The notes beneath the pieces are model-generated. The model made no database searches. It was given only the letters and a program-made list of their open reading frames with translations, and was not told where the DNA came from. 64,000 bases of DNA from Zooshikella harenae (lineage in GTDB: Bacteria > Pseudomonadota > Gammaproteobacteria > Pseudomonadales > Zooshikellaceae), in the NCBI RefSeq assembly GCF_018837975.1, contig NZ_JAGSOY010000006.1:1-64000 (forward strand), written 5' to 3'. The position numbers were made by a program, and so were the translations under genes. How positions within the stretch are numbered: position 1 is the stretch's first letter; each line of letters starts with the position of its first letter. This document shows positions 17,894-26,580 of this stretch, one piece after another.

Positions 17894-18514
17894 TCACTTA
17901 CTTTTGTTCTGCCCTTTGCTATCTCCTGTGTTTTGGCTTTCCTGATTTTTTGCCGATGTCGCATTTGCCTTCTCTGCTTGCTCAGCATCTTCTTCTGTGT
18001 ATAACGTTATTTGTGAAGCTGTTAGCGCATAACTGGCTTCGGCAATATCGGTACTGACTTGAGATATCGATAACTTGCCTGTTATCCAGTAAGGCTCATA
18101 CAGTGCATCAGCCTGGATGACTGCTTTTTTTGAAGTGACATGGATGATTTGGTTGGGCGGTGGTGGTGGAACATGGATACATGCACCTAAAAAGGGTACG
18201 AGTAGGAACTCTTTAACGGTACCTTCTTTACTCATATCCAAAGGTACTATATAGCCAGGTATTCGGATATCTTTTTGATTTAAACCCATTACGACAGGTG
18301 CAGACAGTTTAACTTCCGTTTGTTTTTGCTCCTTTTCGAGTAATGTTGATGACAGCTTATCAATGGTAGCGACATCTTGTTGTTCAATATACGCTTGGCG
18401 TAACTCTTCAGGAATAAGATCCATCCAATCTAACGTTTTAATTTCTGCTGTTGCCGTTAGAGGTAGTAAGAGTAGTAAGTTTATACTTAAACGTTTTAAT
18501 CGCTTTTTTAACAT
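17894..18514 (-). CDS. DUF3299 exported protein of Zrg-like zinc uptake operon
   Basis: This 206-residue periplasmic protein has a signal peptide (residues 1-23, INLLLLLPLTATAEI). The DUF3299 core is clear: IRIPGYIVPLDMSKEGTVKEFLLVPFLGACIHVPPPPPNQIIHV is typical wording, with a single Cys and His beside a Pro5 run. The C-terminal 35 residues are low-complexity Gln/Asn/Lys. It is the last gene of a five-gene minus-strand operon, three bases after the FtsX-like permease. In Vibrio such a protein belongs to the ZrgABCDE zinc-uptake system as I recall; the same role is inferred here. Confidence 0.8.
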   Translation of the reverse strand: MLKKRLKRLSINLLLLLPLTATAEIKTLDWMDLIPEELRQAYIEQQDVATIDKLSSTLLEKEQKQTEVKLSAPVVMGLNQKDIRIPGYIVPLDMSKEGTVKEFLLVPFLGACIHVPPPPPNQIIHVTSKKAVIQADALYEPYWITGKLSISQVSTDIAEASYALTASQITLYTEEDAEQAEKANATSAKNQESQNTGDSKGQNKSK

Positions 18515-18517
18515 GAG

Positions 18518-19783
18518 TTAAACCCTTATCGTCATTCCATCCGCCAGTGAATTTTTATAAGCGCGCCAAGCAGGGATTAACCCCATAATTAAAGCACTGC
18601 TAATAATTACCAGGATAAGAAGCCATTCGTAGTGAGTAAGAGGGGTAATGGCTAAGGCAACACCATAATAATTGCTGATGATAGGTTGAGTGATCAGCAT
18701 AAGTAGATAGAGCAAGCTAACACCTAGTAAACAGCCAATAGTGGCCAGTAGGCCAGCTTCTGTCATCATCAGTGAAAATATATGCACTGGACGAGCCCCT
18801 ACTGAACGCAGAATAGCCATCTCCCGTCTTCGTTCATTTAACGACATCAAAATTGATGTCAACATGCCAATAAGACCTGTTGCAACAACAAAGGCAGATA
18901 TAATCAGAAGTGCATGCTCAGCTACGGATAAAAGACTCCATAGCTCGGCTAAGGCAACGCCTGGTAAGACTGCAGTTAATGGTTCATCTTTATATTCGTT
19001 GATTTCCCGTTGTAAGCGAAACGTTGCAACTTTACTTTTTAAGCCAACCAGAGCTGCAGTAATGGTTTTTGGTTCTAGGGTTTGCTGCCGAGCCTGATTT
19101 GTAGAAACTCGCGGTTTCCCCATCGCAGGTACACCATTTTCCCAACCTAGGTGAATAGCTTCAATTCCAGCCAGTGACACATGAATGGTTTGGTCTACGG
19201 GAGTACCCGTTGGTGCCAATATACCTACCACCGTAAAAGGCTTATCAGAGTGTTTCATAAAGCTGGTTTTACCTGCACCATGGGCGAGAACAATGGACTC
19301 ATCTAAGGAATAACCCAGCTTTTTTGCGACATCAGCACCAATGACGGCATCAAAAATATCAGTAAACACTTTACCCTGTTTAATCTTTAGTGGTTGATGA
19401 TCACCATATTGATAGTGGGTAAAATAACTTTGATCTGTTCCTAAGACGCGAAACCCTTGATGTGAGTCGCCTAGGGAGAGAGGAATCGTCCACTTGACGA
19501 GCGGATGTTGTTGGAGGTGCTGATAACTTTTCCAGTCGATGTTGTTTGTCGCATTACCCATGCGAAATACACTATACAACATCAGTTGTACTGGGCCAGT
19601 TCTGGCTCCTATGACTAAATCTGTTCCAGACAGGGTGCTGAGAAAACTGCGTTTGGTTTCTGTGCGAATTTTTTCAACACCTAATAGCAGTGTTACGCTG
19701 ATGGCTATGGCTAAAACAGTTAATAATGCAGTTATTCTACGGTTGAGTAGACTTTGCCAGGCTAGTTTAAGAGTTGGCATCAT
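18518..19783 (-). CDS. FtsX/MacB-type ABC permease of zinc-related operon
   Basis: This 421-residue inner-membrane protein has the MacB/FtsX layout. One N-terminal helix (about 16-36, ALLTVLAIAISVTLLLGV) is followed by a periplasmic domain of roughly 240 residues and three C-terminal helices. The FtsX-domain phrase SILMSLNERRREMAILRSVGARPVHIFSLMM is strongly conserved. It is co-encoded with the ATPase upstream: the ATPase TAA overlaps its ATG by one base. This subgroup is a mechanotransmission-type or lipoprotein-type ABC system rather than a classical importer, so how it supports zinc uptake is open. Confidence 0.88.
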   Translation of the reverse strand: MMPTLKLAWQSLLNRRITALLTVLAIAISVTLLLGVEKIRTETKRSFLSTLSGTDLVIGARTGPVQLMLYSVFRMGNATNNIDWKSYQHLQQHPLVKWTIPLSLGDSHQGFRVLGTDQSYFTHYQYGDHQPLKIKQGKVFTDIFDAVIGADVAKKLGYSLDESIVLAHGAGKTSFMKHSDKPFTVVGILAPTGTPVDQTIHVSLAGIEAIHLGWENGVPAMGKPRVSTNQARQQTLEPKTITAALVGLKSKVATFRLQREINEYKDEPLTAVLPGVALAELWSLLSVAEHALLIISAFVVATGLIGMLTSILMSLNERRREMAILRSVGARPVHIFSLMMTEAGLLATIGCLLGVSLLYLLMLITQPIISNYYGVALAITPLTHYEWLLILVIISSALIMGLIPAWRAYKNSLADGMTIRV

Positions 19784-20529
19784 TAGCCCACCTCCTTAAG
19801 TAGATGGATATTGTCTTGTCCACTAAGGTGATGAGAAGCCGCTTTGTTGATGTCCATTAAAGAGAGGGTATTGTCAAATAAAGTCTCTAAGGTTGGATCA
19901 TGGCTGACAAAGAGCAGAGTGGCCTGGTGGGCATCACATACCTCGAAAAGTAATGATAGAAAGCTTTTTCGGGCATCGTAATCCAATGCGGATGTAGGCT
20001 CATCGGCTATGATTATTTCTGGTCCACCAATCAGTGCGCGTGCTGCGGCTACACGTTGTTGCTGGCCGATACTGAGTTCTGTTACGGGTTTAGACAGCAC
20101 GTTTTCTGGTAAGCCTAACGTCGCTACCAGTTGCTTTGCTTCAGCCTGAGGGGTTGACTGTTTATCTTTAATACGTTGTTGTCGTTTTTGGGAGAAGCGG
20201 CAAGGGAGCGTAATATTATCCAAAACAGATAAGTAGGGCAGCAGATTAAACATTTGGAAAATAAAGCCAATATGTTCACTTCGAAAGTGATCTCGCTGAC
20301 TATCCGTTAATTGAGTAAGGTCTTGTCCAAGTAGGGTTATTTGTCCCTGTTGAGGTTTTAAAATACCACCAAGTAGTGCCAGCAGAGTGGTTTTACCACA
20401 GCCACTGGGTCCTTTTATAAACATCTTATGACGTTTGTTGATGGTTAACTCATCAATATGCAATACAGGTTGGTTTGGTTTCCAAGCAAATTGTAGAGCT
20501 TGCAGCTGAATAATCGCATCACTCATCAT
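19783..20529 (-). CDS. LolD/MacB-type ABC ATPase of zinc-related operon
   Basis: This is the ATPase partner of the downstream FtsX-like permease. It shows Walker A IKGPSGCGKTTLLALLGG, Q-loop IFQMFNLLPYLSVLDNI, a variant signature LSIGQQQRVAAARAL (Ile for the second signature Gly), Walker B IIIADEPTSALD and an H-loop LLFVSHDPTL. The frame opens at 20565, but the adjacent Met codons at 20529 and 20526, behind GGAAAC, give the usual N-terminus MMSDAIIQLQALQFAW. It lies between the His-rich DUF2796 gene and the permease. Confidence 0.9.
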   Translation of the reverse strand: MMSDAIIQLQALQFAWKPNQPVLHIDELTINKRHKMFIKGPSGCGKTTLLALLGGILKPQQGQITLLGQDLTQLTDSQRDHFRSEHIGFIFQMFNLLPYLSVLDNITLPCRFSQKRQQRIKDKQSTPQAEAKQLVATLGLPENVLSKPVTELSIGQQQRVAAARALIGGPEIIIADEPTSALDYDARKSFLSLLFEVCDAHQATLLFVSHDPTLETLFDNTLSLMDINKAASHHLSGQDNIHLLKEVG

Positions 20530-20608
20530 GGTTTGTTTCCGTTTGCTTAGGCGTAACATCAGCACACCTAAGCATAATCATTTAAATTAAATAGTGCTGT
20601 TTACCTGT

Positions 20609-21193
20609 TCACTGGTTAAGAGGAACACTCTGTTGTTGGCTATTTAGCTGCAATTGGGTTTGACTGTTGCTGGTAATGACTTGTGTTGTTACATGATCTA
20701 AACCTGGAAATTGCTTTATCAAACTAATGTTTAATTGGTTGATATCTTTACACGGACCGAACTGATAGTGAGCGTGAATATCACTGTGATGATGCTCTTC
20801 CTCGTCATGGTCATCTTTTGATTTGTGGGAATCATGCCCAGGATGGTCACTCTTTGATGACTGTGCTAACGACTCAACTAATTCACCTTCAAAATTAATA
20901 TGCTTTAGCTTACAGGTGCTGGGTAAGCTAAAGAGTTGGTGAGCGTGTTTAAGCTTACTTAGCGCACTATTAAGTTGTTTAAATTGCTCGTCATTTTCAG
21001 GCATATGCTCAAACCCGATCAGGTTCATAGCTGGGGATAGTAGTTCAACCTCTAACGTATTATCTACATAAGCAATATTTAAAGTGGCACTACCATGCTC
21101 ATGGGCTCCATGTTGACGAACTTCTGCTGTTGCTGGGAGTGTCAGAAAAAACAAGAGTGATGCTGAGGTGATTGCCTTGAAGGATGTTTGCAT
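20609..21193 (-). CDS. zrgA: DUF2796 His-rich periplasmic protein, ZrgA-like
   Basis: This is probably a periplasmic zinc-binding component. After a signal peptide (AITSASLLFFLTLPATAEV) comes RQHGAHEHGSATLNIAYVD, the DUF2796 start, then a metal-binding low-complexity stretch with about nine His among Asp/Glu (HPGHDSHKSKDDHDEEEHHH). The closing domain has HAHYQFGPCKDINQL. The frame opens with a TTG at 21208, but GGAG lies ten bases before Met at 21193. The DUF2796 family includes ZrgA of Vibrio cholerae as I recall. Operon position and the upstream Zur box support a zinc role. Confidence 0.85.
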   Translation of the reverse strand: MQTSFKAITSASLLFFLTLPATAEVRQHGAHEHGSATLNIAYVDNTLEVELLSPAMNLIGFEHMPENDEQFKQLNSALSKLKHAHQLFSLPSTCKLKHINFEGELVESLAQSSKSDHPGHDSHKSKDDHDEEEHHHSDIHAHYQFGPCKDINQLNISLIKQFPGLDHVTTQVITSNSQTQLQLNSQQQSVPLNQ

Positions 21194-21208
21194 ATTAATG
21201 CGCTCCAA

Positions 21209-21376
21209 ATTTTTCGACTTAACCAGTGACTGCCCTGCTTTTTATGAATGATGGGCTGTCTTGGATATAAAGCACGTGTGCACAATAAAAGAGAGCCAAG
21301 AGGCTGCTCTTGTCGTTTTTACATCAGTGCCATGAGAAGGCTTGATTTAATAAGTGTGTAAGACAGTACTAAACGA
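21209..21376. other. Short gap inside zinc operon
   Basis: There are 168 bases between the small exported protein gene and the ZrgA-like gene. No ORF or clear terminator was seen. Whether the five genes form one transcript or two is not settled by the sequence. Confidence 0.4.
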
Positions 21377-21661
21377 CTAACACGTGATCATTGGAGGGGC
21401 GCGAATGGCAAAGGCATATAGTGTGGGATGAATTATTTGAGGAGCAAGAGATTGTGTGTTGGTTTGATGTATGAGAGGAGGTTGATGCTTGATAGATTGA
21501 ACTGGAACACCAGCGGAACTATGAAACTGGCATAAAAAGCACGGACCACTCTCTTCATGGTCAGAGTTGAGATGTATATGGCCCTGCCACGTGGCAATGA
21601 CATAACATATTGCCAATCCAGCCACGACGAGCACTTTTATTCGCTCGAGAAAATGTTTCAT
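21377..21661 (-). CDS. Small exported protein with His/Cys motif, putative zinc chaperone
   Basis: This 94-residue protein has a signal peptide or N-terminal membrane anchor (VLVVAGLAICYVIATW). It then has GHIHLNSDHEESGPCFLCQFHSSAG, a cluster of His, Cys and acidic residues suited to metal binding, and a Pro/His-rich tail. Small proteins of this kind next to DUF2796 genes are sometimes annotated as zinc chaperones of the zinc uptake system; I rely on memory for that. It is the first gene behind the Zur box and so should be the most directly zinc-controlled. Confidence 0.7.
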   Translation of the reverse strand: MKHFLERIKVLVVAGLAICYVIATWQGHIHLNSDHEESGPCFLCQFHSSAGVPVQSIKHQPPLIHQTNTQSLAPQIIHPTLYAFAIRAPPMITC

Positions 21662-21708
21662 TACATTATCAATATATTACCTGAGGAAGGAAAATCTACC
21701 CAGCACTT

Positions 21709-21731
21709 AAAATGTTATAGTATAACTTTTC
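21709..21731. promoter_or_regulatory. Zur box at head of zinc operon
   Basis: The 23-mer (AAAATGTTATAGTATAACTTTTC from 21709) differs from the gammaproteobacterial Zur consensus GAAATGTTATA-N-TATAACATTTC at only two positions. It lies 48-70 bases upstream of the first gene of the operon, a usual repression position. Confidence 0.88.
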
Positions 21732-21859
21732 ATCTGACAATGATGATTATTTATGTCTGTGATCACTTAGCTGTAAACATTAGCGGTTCTGGGTGAAGAA
21801 TTCATTTAATTGATGGGATGTGGATTGTTACATTGAGCGCTTATGGGTAAGCAGGGCCT

Positions 21860-22228
21860 TTAGTTGGCCCTGTAAAACCAGCGAATGTATAACATACTGG
21901 TAATAAATGCTGTGGCACTGGTTAAAGTTAGAAACCAGTTTTCCCATAGCTCAGGTGTTTGCCATGTGGCGAGTACGCCAGCAGTAAAGTAAACCGTAAG
22001 AATAAAGCAAAGCCAGGCGTGGGAACGTGGTTTGCCTTTATAAATGCCAGGAATTAAAAGGCATAAGGGTAATACTTTAACCAAGGTGATAACACTGAGT
22101 GATACACCATCAGGTGGACGTAAAAACCAAGTATCTAAAATTAAATAGATCAGTAATGCGATATATAACACCTTAGTAATTAGGCTCATGCTGTGGTGTT
22201 TTACTGTTGTAGAGCATGAACTATTCAT
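21860..22228 (-). CDS. DUF2069 membrane protein
   Basis: This small inner-membrane protein of unknown function (122 residues) has four predicted helices (about 18-35, 43-62, 70-88, 96-115). The phrases LRPPDGVSLSVITLVKVLPLCLLIPGI and YKGKPRSHAWLCFILTVYF are typical of DUF2069. It overlaps the upstream arsC-like gene by four bases (ATGA), so the two are translationally coupled. The arsC-DUF2069 pair also occurs in other gammaproteobacteria. Confidence 0.85.
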   Translation of the reverse strand: MNSSCSTTVKHHSMSLITKVLYIALLIYLILDTWFLRPPDGVSLSVITLVKVLPLCLLIPGIYKGKPRSHAWLCFILTVYFTAGVLATWQTPELWENWFLTLTSATAFITSMLYIRWFYRAN

Positions 22229-22587
22229 GTTAACGAAGCCAGTAAGGGCAAAACATTTTCAGGAGGGCGTCCAATAGCAGCTTGGTCTTTAGCCACAACA
22301 ATGGGGCGTTCTAATAATCTGGGATGTTCATTGATGGCCGTTAGGATAGCTTCATCGCTAAGGCTTGGGTCTGCCAGATTTAACTGTTTATATTCTTCTT
22401 CTTTTGTTCGTAAGATTTCTCTAGGCTGAATACCTAGTTTTTTAAGGATGTCATGTAATTCTACCAGCGATGGTGGTGTTTTTAAGTATTCTACTATTTT
22501 GGGTGTATAACCCTGCTCTTCAATAAGTGCCAAGGTTGCGCGTGACTTGGAGCAGCGGGGGTTGTGATAAATTACAAGTTCACTCAT
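22225..22587 (-). CDS. arsC: ArsC-family reductase (glutaredoxin-type arsenate reductase-like)
   Basis: This thioredoxin-fold protein has the ArsC catalytic cysteine in VIYHNPRCSKSRATLALIEEQG, followed by LKTPPSLVELHDILKKLGI, LRTKEEEYKQL and IDNRP-like ERPIVV. The frame begins at 22650, but Met at 22587 has AGGG eight bases upstream and gives MSELVIYHNPRCS, the family start (120 residues). It is monocistronic with DUF2069. No arsR, arsB or acr3 is nearby, so arsenate detoxification is assumed only from family. Confidence 0.87.
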   Translation of the reverse strand: MSELVIYHNPRCSKSRATLALIEEQGYTPKIVEYLKTPPSLVELHDILKKLGIQPREILRTKEEEYKQLNLADPSLSDEAILTAINEHPRLLERPIVVAKDQAAIGRPPENVLPLLASLT

Positions 22588-22764
22588 GTGATGCCCTATT
22601 AAGGAAATAAAGGTTCTTTTTTTGGCTTGGATAGAGTTTACCTTGACCATAAGAAAGGGGAAAGGTAAGTGGTATTATTAAGAAATATGCATCGTGAGAA
22701 GTAAATATATTACACTGTAATATCCCCATCACTTACGGGTATATGAAATTGCTGGAGCTATTGC

Positions 22765-24093
22765 ATGGAATTGATGATGGTATTGCGCAAGCTTGCCGTA
22801 TTTGCACGTTATATTGGTCAACGTTTTGTCCAAGATGGCTGTTTACAAAGTGCTGCGGCATTGACGTATACAACACTTTTTGCCGTTGTGCCATTAATGA
22901 CGGTAACTTACAGCATGCTTGCTGCAATTCCAACATTTCAGGGGGTAGGTGATCAAATTCAAAGCTTTATATTTAGTAACTTTGTGCCATCAGCTGGTGC
23001 GACAGTTCAGTCATATTTAGCTGATTTTTCCTCTCAAGCAAGAAAGTTAACATTTGTTGGGGTGGCTTTCCTGATTGTTACGGCATTGTTGATGTTAAAA
23101 ACTATAGAAGAAGTCTTAAATAAAATTTGGCGAGTTGAGCAAGGGCGAAAAGGGCTTGCAAGCTTTTTATTATACTGGGCTATTTTGAGCTTGGGGCCAT
23201 TATTACTTGGTTGTGGATTTGCGCTGACTTCTTACATTACATCTGTTGAGCTTATTATGGATGCGACGGATTTAATTATTGGTCGTCAGTGGCTTTTACA
23301 ATTAGTCCCACCCTTACTTACTGCAGCAGCGTTTTGTTTGATTTATATTGCTGTACCTAATCGCCCCGTCCGTTTTAAGCATGCTTTATTAGGTGGACTT
23401 TTAGCGGCCACCTTATTTGAGTTAGCCAAAAAAGGCTTTGCATTATTTGTTTCTTTATCTCCTAGCTATGAGTTAGTTTATGGGGCGTTTGCTGCAGTAC
23501 CTTTGTTTTTATTATGGATTTACCTTTCCTGGAATATTATTTTATTGGGTGCTGAGTTAGTACGAGCATTAAATTTTTGGCATGATTTGCAAACGCGTGA
23601 ACCTTTACCAACATCCCTTGCGGTCATTGTTGTTGCTGAAGTGTTTCGTGAACGCTTTCAGCAGGGATTAACCACAAGCTATCAACATATGCACCAAGCA
23701 AACTGGCCAGTAAGCCAAGAACAGTGGGAGCTATGTACTAAGTGGTTACAGGAGCAAGGTATTATAACAAAAGATGGTAGTGGCGAACTTATCCTTGGGC
23801 ATGACTTAGCGTTAGTCAATTGCTGGACATTTTGTCGGTCTATTCCCTGGCAGTTACCTGATAAGGAAACACTTAACCGCATTCAGCAACAGTCATGGCC
23901 TGAGTGGTTGGTGTATTTAGTGGCTCGTATTGCCCACATTCACCACTATGCAGAACAGCAATTGCCAATATCATTGACTCAGCTGTTTGATTACCAGCAA
24001 GGGGATCAGCTAGGAATCGAGGATACTTGCCATAATGCTGATTTATACCCCTCAAGCAACATAAGCTTTAAAGGAAAAACGGTCAACACATGA
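22765..24093 (+). CDS. YihY/BrkB family inner-membrane protein
   Basis: This 442-residue protein of the YihY/BrkB family has about six helices in the first 280 residues. Typical wording is DGCLQSAAALTYTTLFAVVPLMTV, IEEVLNKIWRVEQGRKGLASFLLYW and YGAFAAVPLFLLWIYLSWNIILLGAEL. A soluble C-terminal part of 160 residues (winged-helix-like) follows. It has sometimes been called ribonuclease BN, but that name belongs to a different protein. GGAG lies seven bases before the ATG. Its 3' end overlaps the convergent PilZ-like gene by 42 bases. Confidence 0.92.
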   Translation: MELMMVLRKLAVFARYIGQRFVQDGCLQSAAALTYTTLFAVVPLMTVTYSMLAAIPTFQGVGDQIQSFIFSNFVPSAGATVQSYLADFSSQARKLTFVGVAFLIVTALLMLKTIEEVLNKIWRVEQGRKGLASFLLYWAILSLGPLLLGCGFALTSYITSVELIMDATDLIIGRQWLLQLVPPLLTAAAFCLIYIAVPNRPVRFKHALLGGLLAATLFELAKKGFALFVSLSPSYELVYGAFAAVPLFLLWIYLSWNIILLGAELVRALNFWHDLQTREPLPTSLAVIVVAEVFRERFQQGLTTSYQHMHQANWPVSQEQWELCTKWLQEQGIITKDGSGELILGHDLALVNCWTFCRSIPWQLPDKETLNRIQQQSWPEWLVYLVARIAHIHHYAEQQLPISLTQLFDYQQGDQLGIEDTCHNADLYPSSNISFKGKTVNT

Positions 24094-25605
24094 TGTATGC
24101 TGCAATAGATCATCAGCTTGAATATCGTATTCCTTGCCTTGCTGAGGTACCTCAAGCTGTAGTCCTTTACCTGGAATATATACGCCAGCACTCACCAGCA
24201 CACTATGCTGCTGACGACCATTGACTTTATTGGTGACAAGTAAGCCATCTGTTGTACGATGTGCTTTACTTTCACTGAGTGTTTTGAGCGTAATGGGCCG
24301 GACTAAGCCACGAATATACTCCACACCCACAAGGCTTTCTTGGGCTTCAGAGTCTTGTTGTTGCCAGCGAATTATACCCAAGATCCAGCGGGGGTGAGAT
24401 TGTTTGTCGCTGCGCATGGCGATAACTTGACCATTATGGAAGTCAGAATAATTAACATGGGTTAACTTAAGGCAAAAACCATTCTCGCTTTCGTTGACCA
24501 TCCGGCCTGTTGTGCGGTGTAACTGACTATCCTGTAAAACTTCTTTTTGCTTTTCTGGTGATAACAACTGATGAATAGTATCTACACCCCAAACAATCGC
24601 TGTAAATGAGTTACAGGGAATGCGCAAGCCCAGGCGGTGACGGCTTTGACGCCAGACCTCCTTTATATTGCACAATAATTCGATGACCTGCTGTGTTTTG
24701 GTTGCGGTAGGAATACCTATTTCAGCGGGGCGATGGCCTCCTGCTAAGGTACTTACATGTTGATCGAGTAGGGCAACGAGCTTTTCAGGAAATAAATAGC
24801 GAATTGGGTCTTCACTACGTTGAGAATGACTAAAGGCATTATGGGGTCGTTGTTCACTATTAAGGTTTATCGAAAAGTATTGTGAGGGATCAGATTGTTC
24901 AGGACTATCTGTTAGCCTGGCATAGTTTGCATGTTTGCCCAAATAAGAGTATAGGAACCAGGCTTCACCAGGGGCTAAATGATAGGGGTTAGCCATTTCA
25001 ACCAGCATAATTTGCTTGTACAGTTCTTCAACATTTTCACCTGCTATGGGTTGAAACTGTCGTTTGACTACAATTCTGTGAAATTTATGATCCTCTGCAA
25101 ATTTAAATAAGTGATTAACTTCTTTCCAAAGATAAAGTCCAGGCTGAGTGAATGTATCATAATGCTGCATCAGACATTGGCAGAGATAGAACATCGCCAT
25201 ATAAACGATATCAGGCATAGGCTTATGGTTCATGTCATCTCTGGTTAATGCTTCTTGCAAAATTATTTTGTAGCCAAAAGCCATCTCTTCCTTTAATTCA
25301 GACAACTTGTGCTGCTCAGTAGGCGTAATTTGTTGTATATATTGTTGGCTTTTGGAATGGTAATAGTCATTAATATTGCGAAATGTGTTATCAAAACACT
25401 GCATAATACCTAAGCGAGCAGAGTCACTAAACTTTGTTCGGTTTATTAAAGAGAGTAATGCACAGGTTTGCCGCAAGGCTGCAGGCATGTTGGCCAGAGG
25501 CAGCTCTTTTAACTCTTGTTTAATGGCCTTAGGGGAGCAATTGATTATTGCGCTGCGGGTAATTTGCTGTCTTGGTATATACAATTCTAGGCTGCTCATT
25601 GGCAT
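24052..25605 (-). CDS. Conserved protein with possible C-terminal PilZ-like domain
   Basis: This 517-residue cytosolic protein has an N-terminal helical region (to about 330) with no recognised domain. The C-terminal region reads like a PilZ-type beta barrel: HRTTGRMVNESENGFCLKL contains RxxxR and NxSxxG, followed by GQVIAMR, RWILGIIRW and LVGVEYIRG. The two motifs are unusually close for a canonical c-di-GMP site, so nucleotide binding is uncertain. AAGGAG lies five bases before the ATG. It overlaps yihY tail-to-tail by 42 bases. A gene at the same place exists in Pseudomonas as I recall. Confidence 0.65.
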   Translation of the reverse strand: MPMSSLELYIPRQQITRSAIINCSPKAIKQELKELPLANMPAALRQTCALLSLINRTKFSDSARLGIMQCFDNTFRNINDYYHSKSQQYIQQITPTEQHKLSELKEEMAFGYKIILQEALTRDDMNHKPMPDIVYMAMFYLCQCLMQHYDTFTQPGLYLWKEVNHLFKFAEDHKFHRIVVKRQFQPIAGENVEELYKQIMLVEMANPYHLAPGEAWFLYSYLGKHANYARLTDSPEQSDPSQYFSINLNSEQRPHNAFSHSQRSEDPIRYLFPEKLVALLDQHVSTLAGGHRPAEIGIPTATKTQQVIELLCNIKEVWRQSRHRLGLRIPCNSFTAIVWGVDTIHQLLSPEKQKEVLQDSQLHRTTGRMVNESENGFCLKLTHVNYSDFHNGQVIAMRSDKQSHPRWILGIIRWQQQDSEAQESLVGVEYIRGLVRPITLKTLSESKAHRTTDGLLVTNKVNGRQQHSVLVSAGVYIPGKGLQLEVPQQGKEYDIQADDLLQHTSCVDRFSFKAYVA

Positions 25606-25721
25606 AAGCTCTCCTTACTGCTATCGCATGCAAAGGATATACGCGTTATTATCCACTTCGATTCAGTAAGTAATTAATCAATGCACTTATAATTCTCCAT
25701 TCAATAACTAGTGACAGCCTT

Positions 25722-26186
25722 ATGACGATTCTACATTTCAGAGTAGTTCTGCTTCTGCTATTTTGTCTAAGTCTAATTGGTTGTAATCGCCCTGATTTTT
25801 ATGACAGTCAAGGGAAACCACTTGATATCGCAGAGTATCAGGGTCAGTGGTTACTGATTAACTATTGGGCTATATGGTGTACACCCTGCATTAAAGAAAT
25901 TCCTGAGCTTAATAAGATAGACGCTCAAGCAAATGTGAGTGTACTTGGCATTAACTTTGACAATGTAGGAAACCTTACCGAGTTGCAGCAGCAAGTTGCT
26001 CAATTAAATATTAAGTTTCCTGTGTTTAAGCAAGATCCAACCGCACAGCTGAGTTGGACAAGACCTGAAGTGTTGCCTACAACACTGTTGATTAACCCAA
26101 AAGGAAAAGTGGTGAAAAAATTAGTTGGCCCACAAACTTTGGAGTCAATAACACAGGCAATAGCCGTGGCTCAAAAGAGTAGTTGA
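25722..26186 (+). CDS. TlpA/ResA-like thioredoxin-fold lipoprotein
   Basis: This membrane-anchored periplasmic thiol-disulphide protein of 154 residues has a signal with lipobox (LSLIGC, Cys21) and then a TlpA-like fold. The redox motif is WCTPC in NYWAIWCTPCIKEIPELNKI, and the cis-Pro loop is EVLPTTLLINPKG. It likely supplies reductant to an exported client, such as cytochrome c maturation or disulphide isomerases. Its place just before acyP matches the Pseudomonas order (thioredoxin, acylphosphatase) as I recall. Confidence 0.88.
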   Translation: MTILHFRVVLLLLFCLSLIGCNRPDFYDSQGKPLDIAEYQGQWLLINYWAIWCTPCIKEIPELNKIDAQANVSVLGINFDNVGNLTELQQQVAQLNIKFPVFKQDPTAQLSWTRPEVLPTTLLINPKGKVVKKLVGPQTLESITQAIAVAQKSS

Positions 26187-26274
26187 AGAGATATGCGCAC
26201 TGCTTGCTAAGTGTTTGCCAAAGAGTTCTTCTTTAATATAAGGATTTAATCGCTTCGAATATAATGGAGTTTTT

Positions 26275-26547
26275 ATGTCACAAATTTGTAAAAAAGCGTG
26301 GGTGACAGGGCGAGTTCAGGGAGTGTGGTTTAGAGGATCAACTCAGCTCAAGGCTGTTCAATTAGGTATTACAGGGTATGCGTATAACTTGCCTGATGGA
26401 CGAGTAGAGGTAGTAATGTGTGGTGATAGCCATGTGCTGCAAAAGCTTGAAGAATGGTTATCCAAGGGACCACCTATGGCGGATGTACAGCATGTCGAGG
26501 TAAAAGAAATACCTTGGGATAATTATCAAGAATTTGACGTGCGTTAA
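26275..26547 (+). CDS. acyP: Acylphosphatase
   Basis: This small enzyme hydrolyses acyl phosphates. The 90-residue protein has the phosphate-binding loop GRVQGVWFRGSTQLKA with its Arg, and GYAYNLPDGRVEVVMCG with the catalytic Asn. Length is typical. GGAG sits five bases before the ATG. It is transcribed on plus and convergent with the downstream transglycosylase gene. Confidence 0.95.
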   Translation: MSQICKKAWVTGRVQGVWFRGSTQLKAVQLGITGYAYNLPDGRVEVVMCGDSHVLQKLEEWLSKGPPMADVQHVEVKEIPWDNYQEFDVR

Positions 26548-26580
26548 GCGCTGATCGAATTAGAGAAAATAATAGAGTGA

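Noticed and set aside
18741-19097. 118-codon plus-strand frame inside the FtsX-like permease gene
   Set aside because: It lies wholly within a well-supported gene on the other strand and has no protein-like domain; it is a shadow.
22765-24093. Ribonuclease BN annotation for the YihY-family gene
   Set aside because: The genuine RNase BN/Z belongs to another family; this sequence is a membrane protein.
24524-24560. Canonical c-di-GMP-binding PilZ site in the 517-residue protein
   Set aside because: RxxxR and NxSxxG are separated by only about two residues instead of the usual twenty or more, so I kept only a PilZ-like call.
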